DNA of 64,000 bases, from NCBI GenBank assembly GCA_023630585.1, contig CM042536.1, forward strand, positions 25,970,404-26,034,403. The letters are read 5' to 3'. The notes under the pieces are model-generated. The model saw only the letters and a program-made list of their open reading frames with translations, was not told where the DNA came from and searched no databases. This document shows, one piece after another, positions 57,430 to 64,000 of this stretch. Both the position numbers and the translations under genes were made by a program. Source of the DNA: Cranoglanis bouderius. Taxonomy: Eukaryota > Chordata > Actinopteri > Siluriformes > Cranoglanididae. Each line of letters opens with the position of its first letter. Position 1 is the stretch's first letter.

Positions 57430-58072
57430 GTTTGTGAGTCATAAATTCTGTAGAAAGGACGTCACAGATCTTCACAACTAAATCTCTACACAACTGAGCA
57501 AAAAAGGCAGTGTGGCACCACAACCCATGTAGAAAAATCAACCCACTGAATGTAACATCATGTGGTTGTACTTTTTCTATTGTATTTTTTATAGAGTTGA
57601 ATATATCACAGCTAAATTAATTTTGTCTAAAAAAACAAACAAACCAACATTACATGGACATTTCATATCAGCAAGTGACTACATTATGCATTTTTATGCT
57701 ACTTCTGTGCACAAAGTGATGTGGTGTTGATTTTTTTTCTTTCTGTGCATAAAATGCAGCTTTACAATCAAATGAATGAATTTTACAGATGACCATTTAC
57801 ACGAAAATGACCATTTACACATAACGTCCCAAATCTGAGAGAATTAAGACCATAAGTTAAGCATCTTTATGCTGTTTTCTACCTCATGTTCCTGCCTTTT
57901 AGGATTTTTTTAAACATACAGTAGTACTTCATTTATTTCATTTATCTAATTAGCTATCTTAAATAAAAAAAAAATGTTGCTATGGTGATAAGAATACATT
58001 ACACTTTTTTTCATAAGAATACATTAGACTTTTTATCATCAACACTTACATTTCTAGCCCTTTGTTGCCCCC
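57430..58072. other. Intron 4 sequence
   Basis: No gene. Short tandem duplications at 57790-57820 (GACCATTTACACGAAAAT and GACCATTTACACATAA) and around 57985-58035 (AAGAATACATTA). Confidence 0.45.
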
Positions 58073-58285
58073 GTTCAAACTTTTTTGAGACGTGTTGCGG
58101 CCATCAAATTCAAAATTACCTTATCTTTTCCTTAAAATGGTACATTTCCTCAGTTTAAACATTTGATATGTTTTCTATGTTCTATTGTGAATAACATATG
58201 GGTTTATGAGCTTTGCAAATCACTGCATTCTGTTTTTATTTACATTTTATACAGCGTCCCAAACTTTTTGGAATTGGGGCTGTAT
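58073..58285. repeat. Dispersed fish repeat end
   Basis: Contains TTTTTTGAGACGTGTTGCGG, TGAATAACATATGGGTTTATG and GCGTCCCAAACTTTTTGGAA followed by TTGGGGCTGTA. Recognised as a high-copy teleost repeat type from general knowledge; there is no second copy in the window. Confidence 0.55.
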
Positions 58286-59348
58286 TACATAACTACTCGG
58301 TCTGATTTAATGTTATATTAATAAATAATGATGCATGAGTAATATAACTATAACTAATAAATACAGTTCTTGATGTCAGCTCAGACGTTTGGATTAAGAG
58401 CAACCCTCAGGGGGGCGAGGATTTAGGTTACTTGTGGGTTTCCCCACAACACATTAAAATGATCAGATGTGCTTGGTGGAAGAAACATTTGTCTCATGGC
58501 GGCCGTAAAGTTTCACCCGCTGGTGAAATGTCTCGATAAATCTTTTAAGTGGAGTACAAAGTGAGTCACACGCCTTCTCCTCTGTCTAACGAGCCTGCGC
58601 AAAACAGCAAAAGACAAATTCTTCCTCTTCCCACGTCCTCTTTCTCTCTCTCTGAATGTTTTACCAGGCGGCATCATTTCATTACATGCGTAATGCATTT
58701 TACTGCAGAAATGAGCTGCGATGATGAAAAGGGGTGGGGGGTGTCTGTGGGTTCTCAGTTTACTAAGAGAGAGTGAGGAATGTGCAGTGAGTGTTTTCAG
58801 ACTCGGATGCAAACAGACTCGAAGAAATGATGTAGATTTAAAGTAGTCACAGGACACAGATCCTGATGCATGTAGGGAGATGCTGTAAGAGAAAGGAAAA
58901 ACATGTCCTCTGTATCAGCTGGTTTTGTCTCAGAACCTACATTTGTCCTTTATCATTAATCATGACAAACAAGTAATTTATCTTTCTAACTGTTCTAATT
59001 TATTGCGCAAAATGAGTAGCGTACTAATAGGACATGCAACAAGGGCAAAGCATTTAAGGAATTTAAAAATATAGGATTGTTTTGAGGATTTCCTAAATAA
59101 GAGACCATGCACAGCCATTTCAAAAGAAGAATTTAATTAAGCTGAATTAATTTAAGTCACGGTTCACAAACATAAGAAGTTGTAATGCTTTGCTTTGAAC
59201 TAATATGAATGCTTGCAGGATTATTTCCTAATATCTCACCACACAAGAGATCTTGCCTCTGTCCTCAACTTAGTAAAAACATTACACATTACATTTAGTT
59301 TCTTATTTTTGTTTAAGAGCTATGAAAAGAAAAGTTAGTCATGTTAGT
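58286..59348. other. Intron 4 sequence
   Basis: No gene or element recognised. Confidence 0.4.
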
Positions 59349-59584
59349 CAGTCCGTACAGGATTTCAAGGTTTTTTTTGTGATTGTTGCGGCCCAAAATG
59401 CTCGGTTTTGCTGCAGCTTTTTTCAAAATTTGCGATGCAATTTACTGTACTCATGTTCGACACACGTGAATCGAAGAGGGCTTTGACCGTATGCACATTG
59501 TGATAAGGTCACATGACGCGTCTTAGCCCAAATCTGCAGAATATCTGCGGTAATTTTTAAAAATTTAAGGGACTAGAGGGACTG
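59349..59584 (-). mobile_element. MITE family B, copy 3
   Basis: Starts CAGTCCGTACAGGATTTC and ends GGACTAGAGGGACTG. It is flanked by GTTAGT (59343-59348) and ATTAGT (59585-59590), a 6-bp duplication with one difference. Interior words GTGATTGTTGCGGCC and ACACGTGAATCGAAGAGGG match copy 2. Confidence 0.85.
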
Positions 59585-60039
59585 ATTAGTGCTTCGAATT
59601 AGGCTAGCATTGAAAGATCTCACATTTAGTGGAGTTAAGACAGGAAAATGTTGCATTCCTTAAAAAATACAATGCAAGCATGTTGCTGAACTTTCTGCGA
59701 ACATATAAAAAGAGAAATAAAACATTTTCAATTCAAAGGAGAAGGACACAACAACATTGTCGATGTATGTGTTTGGGAGTGTGTAATTGTCATGGTTTCA
59801 CTACAGTGTTTAAGCCCTCTGAGGTAAATTTCAAGTTAAGCCAACTTCACTGCCATCGTCTATCCTTTTATTAGTGATAGTGTTTGCCTACAAGGCAAAT
59901 GTTAGCTGGACGTTTTTGGTTGGTGGATTCAATCTCAATCCAGACAGTCAAACGTAAATAAAATCATGAATATTAATGACAATTTTTGTAGCTACTACAT
60001 TACACTACATTATATTATGTTTGTTAATCTAGCATCGTG
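59585..60039. other. Intron 4 sequence
   Basis: No gene or element recognised. Confidence 0.4.
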
Positions 60040-60320
60040 TTTATTTACAGGACGTCTACTGTCCAGTTTTGGTGCTCACTATGGCCTGTTCTTTGCTGAA
60101 AGGAGCGTAACCTGGTGTGTTCTTCTGCTTCAGCATTTTGAAATGCTTTTCTGCTTACCACAGTTGAAAAGAGTGATTATTTGAGTTACCATCCTTGAGC
60201 CTTCCTGTCTGCTCAAACCAGTCTAGCCATTCTCCTCTAACCTCTCTCTCATTAACAAGGCATTTCCACTCACAGAACCACCGCTCAGTGGATGTTTTTT
60301 GTTGTTTTGTTTTTTTGTGT
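60040..60320. mobile_element. Family C element, fragment
   Basis: GAGTGATTATTTGAGTTACC and CTCAAACCAGTCTAGCCATTC match the right arm of the element at 39261-39620. The remainder (CGTAACCTGGTGTGTTCTTC, CAAGGCATTTCCACTCACAG) is not present there, so this is a related but longer family member. It ends about 65 bp before exon 5. Confidence 0.6.
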
Positions 60321-60383
60321 GAAAATCCCAGGAGATTTACAAGCTTGCTGCTCATTCACTCTTTTTTTATCTCTTCCGAACAG

Positions 60384-60450
60384 AATGTACCGGCGGACCT
60401 CCAACATGGTGGGCTTAAGCTACCCTGCATCTGTCATAACTGTGCTCAAG
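60384..60450 (+). CDS. pde1c: pde1c coding exon 5
   Basis: The exon lies between TATCTCTTCCGAACAG and AAG|GTAGCA and is 67 nt, entering in phase 2 and leaving in phase 0. It completes Arg142 and encodes residues 143-164, MYRRTSNMVGLSYPASVITV then LK. The donor GTAGCA is weak at positions +4 to +6. The MYRRTSNMVGLSYP stretch is PDE1C-like. It leads into the N-terminal part of the catalytic region. Confidence 0.93.
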
Positions 60451-60552
60451 GTAGCAAACACACACTGAAACATTACACACACCTCTCTCCTGATGAATGA
60501 TCATTGTGGCAATTAGTTTTGTAATTTTGTGTTGGTGTTTTTTTTCTCACAG

Positions 60553-60669
60553 CATGTAGACAAGTGGACTTTTGATGTGTTCGCTTTGAATGAATCAAGT
60601 GGTGACCATGCACTGAAATTTATCTTCTATGAACTTCTCACCAGATACGACCTCATCAGCCGATTCAAG
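60553..60669 (+). CDS. pde1c: pde1c coding exon 6
   Basis: The exon lies between TTTTTCTCACAG and AAG|GTATCT and is 117 nt, phase 0 at both ends. It encodes residues 165-203: HVDKWTFDVFALNESSGDHA then LKFIFYELLTRYDLISRFK. This is the beginning of the class I phosphodiesterase catalytic domain; the WTFDVFALNE block is typical of PDE1 enzymes. The intron before it is only 102 bp. Confidence 0.96.
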
Positions 60670-61134
60670 GTATCTGATTTTGTCTTGCACACAAACCCGC
60701 ACACTCGGCTGTATATGACTAAAGAAAAACATTAGAGACAAAATGTCACTAGGATTTAATCATGAGAATCACACAATTATTCTTTGTAAACCTACACAAC
60801 ACACCCACTTTTTACACATTTAGATTACCACACGTAATTGTATTTCGAGCTGCCTGTCCACCATTTTGCTTTATTTATTCCACTGGATGTTGATGGAATC
60901 CACTCAGATTTGGGTTGCTCACATGTGAACACCAGCAGACCATGTCAAATTTAAAGCATGTTTGATACTCTGGCTCGCTCTGACTGGCCCGAACGAGGCA
61001 CGCTCAGGAAGCAAGAAATTAAAGTGTCAGTGCCCTTCATGCACTCCTCACACACTCATCTTATGGAGTTTCTGACTCTTTCCAGTGATGTGGAGGAGGT
61101 GTGATGATGTGCTTTTCATCTCTGTTTGTGTCAG
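60670..61134. other. pde1c: Intron 6 of pde1c
   Basis: A 465-bp intron with donor GTATCT and acceptor TCTGTTTGTGTCAG. No element recognised. Confidence 0.8.
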
Positions 61135-61275
61135 ATTCCCATCTCAGCTCTGGTGTCCTTCGTGGAGGCTTTGGAAGTGGGATACAGCAAGCATAAAAAC
61201 CCGTATCACAATCTCATCCACGCTGCGGACGTCACACAGACCGTACACTACTTAATGCTCAAGACTGGCATGGTG
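61135..61275 (+). CDS. pde1c: pde1c coding exon 7
   Basis: The exon lies between TTTGTGTCAG and GTG|GTACGC and is 141 nt, phase 0 at both ends. It encodes residues 204-250: IPISALVSFVEALEVGYSKH, KNPYHNLIHAADVTQTVHYL, MLKTGMV. YHNLIHAADV is the phosphodiesterase catalytic signature: by homology His228 is the general acid and His232 a metal ligand. The following exon, expected to begin near an xWLTELE block, lies after the window. A (CA)47 tract begins 7 nt after the exon. Confidence 0.96.
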
Positions 61276-61280
61276 GTACG

Positions 61281-61380
<100 letters not shown>

Positions 61381-61439
61381 TATTTGATTAACATTTAAAG
61401 AAAGGTTAATTAATACATGTGCTAACTTACTTTATACAG

Positions 61440-61787
61440 TAATGTGGAATTAAGTCTCCAAGCGTTGATTAATTTTCTATAACAGCAGCTCTGACAGTAG
61501 TTCCGGCTGGACTGGCTAATATTAATGCCCTCATTTTAATACATTATCGTTTCTATAGTAACGCTCCACAATATCTAATATATCTAAGGCTTATAATAAA
61601 TGGACTAAAAAGTGTTGTTATTTAACAAAGAAAGCTATACAATTATTGATATGGAGAAGTTTTCTGTATGGAGGCCTTTATATAACATTTATGGAAGGGG
61701 TCTCCAGTGACACAATCAGCTGGTGACAGTCAGTAAGTTTTTCGACACGCGAAAGACTTCAGGAGAGAGGAGTTTTACAAGCTGTGT
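61440..61787 (-). repeat. Foldback repeat family A, copy adjoining palindrome
   Basis: GATTAATTTTCTATAACAGC, GTTTCTATAGTAACGC, and GGAAGGGGTCTCCAGTGACAC follow in the inverse order of the copy at 20664. It continues without a gap into the large palindrome. Confidence 0.7.
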
Positions 61788-62335
61788 TTTTTTTTTTTTT
61801 TGTCTTAGTAACTTCAAGTGAGAACTTGTTTCACTAAAATTAAATGTAACAATAAATGGAAGAAATGTACAATATATCATTCTTTTATAAATAAAGAATT
61901 GTCATTGTTGGGAAATTGCTGTGGTGTGAAAGAAATAAAACTCTTTTCAAAGTGCTGTTATTGGAAAATAATCCACTTTGGGGTTGTAACTGTAACTGGG
62001 AATCGTATCAGGCACCACCAAGCCGTTGATTATTTTCCTAGAAAATGATTCCTATGATTTTCCTTATAGGAAAATAATCAGCGACTGGGTGGTGTGATGC
62101 GGCCCGATACAATTCCGAGTTGCAGTTACCACCCCAAAGTGGATTGTTTTCCAATAACAGCACTTTGAAAACTGTTTTATTTCTCTTATACCGCAGCGAT
62201 AGCTCAACGATGACAAGTGTTTATTTATAAAAGAATGATATATTGTACAGTTTATCCATTTATAGTTCAGTTTAATTGTGGACCGTCCATGAAACTAGTC
62301 CTCTCTTGAAGTTACTTAGACAAAAAAAAAAAAAA
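61788..62335. repeat. Large palindrome (inverted repeat, arms about 240-260 bp)
   Basis: The left arm starts at a T run and GTCTTAGTAACTTCAAG and passes AATATATCATTCTTTTATAA, TTTTCAAAGTGCTGTTATTG and TTGATTATTTTCCTA. The right arm ends CTTGAAGTTACTTAGAC and an A run, and contains the complement of every one of these blocks in reverse order. The arms meet at a spacer of about 30 bp (62040-62070), itself partly palindromic. Confidence 0.92.
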
Positions 62336-62872
62336 AAACACGGCTTGTCATGTTACGAGAAAGCATATCTGTTTTATATGCAGTTCTTTATTCAATTCTC
62401 TATTCTATTTGACTGAATTCTTTCCAAACATTAGATTTATCAGCTACACCTGCTATTGTAAGTCACTGTTTAGGTCTACAGTTGGTAATTGTGTTGCTAC
62501 AACCAATTTGTCAGCCACCCGACACCCCATGCATCAATTAAAAAGGACCACATCCATTAAGACCACCAACGATCATGTTCATCCAACACCCAAACATGGC
62601 TGACACGCTGTACACAGAGAAACATGGGCTACAGTCAGTAATTATACACCTACAAAGTGACTTAAACTAGCGGCTCTGAGTACAGAAAAGTGCCTAGTAA
62701 TGGTTTGTCCTGTCTTTGGGGATTGTTGGATGACGTGTTGACGCCCTCCACCCTTCTCTCCTCCTCTTCTCATTCAAGTAAATCATTTTACTGTGACAGC
62801 TTGTCAACACCGTATGCTTCATGTTCTCATAGCGTATAACTGCATTATACAGAGTCCCAACAGGATGATCAT
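62336..62872. other. pde1c: Intron 7 sequence
   Basis: No exon or element recognised. Confidence 0.4.

Positions 62873-62967
<95 letters not shown>
62873..62967. repeat. Compound (CT)n(CA)n microsatellite
   Basis: About 22 CT units pass directly into about 25 CA units, as at 11894-11990. Confidence 0.97.
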
Positions 62968-62971
<4 letters not shown>

Positions 62972-63309
62972 CCTCAAGCTTTGTTTGGAATCAAAAGGTC
63001 ATTCATTAGACTGTTGTTTACAGGGTGATTTGTCTTTTGAGTCTTTATTGATTCTTAAAAGCACACCTTGTTTATCACTCACCTTGGTCAATCGAAGTAC
63101 CCCCCAACAAGCGACCTTTAAAAAAATTCATGTAATAAATATTTTTGTGTGTTTTTTGTTAAAGAAAGCACTACACTGGCCTAGGAACATCTCAGATCAT
63201 AATATACTTTCTGAACATAATATAGTGTTAGTTAAGGGAACTTTAATGTAAAGCATTAAGTGATGATAACACTGTATACAATAGTTTCACTTTGATTTCT
63301 GTTTTCTCC
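62968..63309. other. pde1c: Intron 7 sequence
   Basis: No exon or element recognised. Confidence 0.4.
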
Positions 63310-63600
63310 CTAATTTGGTCACCTGCCCCACCAACTCGCTCACACCATCCAGCACTCATCATATCACAGCTACTAACCAGGGAGGGTGAAGGCTAACACA
63401 TGCTTTGTCTGAGACACCTGAAGCCAGCCAACTGCATCTTTTTGCTGCCGATGTTGCATAACACAGCGTAACCCACTCAGAGGAAAGTGCTATCTACAGT
63501 ATATGGTCTAGAGTATACATGCGCTCACAGATGCCTATGGTTGGCCAGGGTCGCTGTGATTGACAGGGGAGACAGAGTATGCCATCCATCCCACTCAAGT
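63310..63600. repeat. Dispersed repeat family D, copy 2
   Basis: Matches 26884-27150 in order and orientation (GTAACCCACTCAGAGGAAAG, CTCACAGATGCCTATGG, GTGATTGACAGGGGAGACAG). Confidence 0.7.
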
Positions 63601-64000
63601 GCCTGCTCTATGCCTTTCACCTCATGCCTTTAACCTCTTTAAGCTCTTTAACCTCAAAAATGCAGTGATAGTACAGAATATGAATATGCACGAATATGCA
63701 AATTAGAAACATGTTCATATATTACTGCCATCCAACACCCAGTATGCCGGCTATGCTTTCAGTGCTGTTAGCTGTGGTGTTCTGTGCTATTATATACCAA
63801 CATTTCGACATGTCACATTGAAACAAAGTGATCTGTTAAGATATGACATCATTTTTACCAAATGTTCAATCATCAACTTGTGTTCAATCATCAACATTGC
63901 TGATTTAATGTAGTGGAAGTCTAAAATCTATATTTTGACATATTGACTGCTGAATTTGCAGATTTGTAATTAAACTTGTCCAAAAAAATTGAGCACTGAG
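63601..64000. other. pde1c: Intron 7 sequence to window end
   Basis: No further pde1c exon is recognised. The next expected block (WLTELE, HDYEHTG) is not encoded here. Confidence 0.5.

Noticed and set aside
18098..61275. Assignment as PDE1A or PDE1B
   Set aside because: The MESPTKEIEEFE start and the RKYKKTSQR block fit PDE1C; PDE1A and PDE1B lack that block as I recall. The LRC triplet in exon 3 is PDE1A-like but is a single residue.

Overview
The window is eukaryotic, intron-rich and repeat-dense. Its content points to a teleost fish, most likely an otophysan such as a catfish. The evidence is several Tc1-like transposons, tRNA-derived SINEs with fish-type heads, an RTE-like LINE ending in a short GAAG-rich tail, very long CA/GA/CTAT microsatellites, and a foldback repeat family present in about ten copies. 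The species assignment is an inference.

Only one host gene is convincing: the 5' half of pde1c, on the + strand. It encodes a Ca2+/calmodulin-dependent cyclic nucleotide phosphodiesterase. Seven coding exons (18098-18198, 23614-23640, 50515-50628, 54651-54833, 60384-60450, 60553-60669, 61135-61275) join in frame to give exactly 250 codons. They cover the N-terminus, both calmodulin-binding segments, the inhibitory region and the start of the catalytic domain, up to the first metal-site motif (H228-N-x-x-H232). The remaining catalytic exons and the 3' end lie beyond position 64000. Introns 1-4 are 4-27 kb and carry most of the repeats; introns 5 and 6 are short (102 and 465 bp).

Positions 1-17700 are upstream or intergenic DNA with no supportable host gene. 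This part holds a decayed Tc1 element cut by the window edge, a SINE, microsatellites, and a nested stack at 12484-15125 in which a complete Tc1-type transposon with an intact 338-aa transposase (catalytic spacing DD35E) sits inside a palindromic-ended DNA element. Intron 1 holds a second decayed Tc1 element and a foldback repeat with a MITE inserted in it. Intron 2 holds a minisatellite, two related RTE-like LINE copies (one bracketed by a perfect 18-bp target duplication), SINEs and tetranucleotide arrays. Intron 4 holds two antisense LTR elements, each with a perfect 5-bp target duplication: a 954-bp TRIM-like miniature LTR retrotransposon and a 701-bp solo LTR.

The most interesting host-gene observation is the 27-nt microexon 2. 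Its nine residues lie in the first calmodulin-binding helix, and skipping it would keep the frame and give a junction like that of the paralogues PDE1A and PDE1B. Simple repeats also sit next to several pde1c splice sites: a CT tract forms the polypyrimidine tract of exon 4, (CA)47 starts 7 nt after the exon 7 boundary, and a GT tract lies 24 nt after exon 1.
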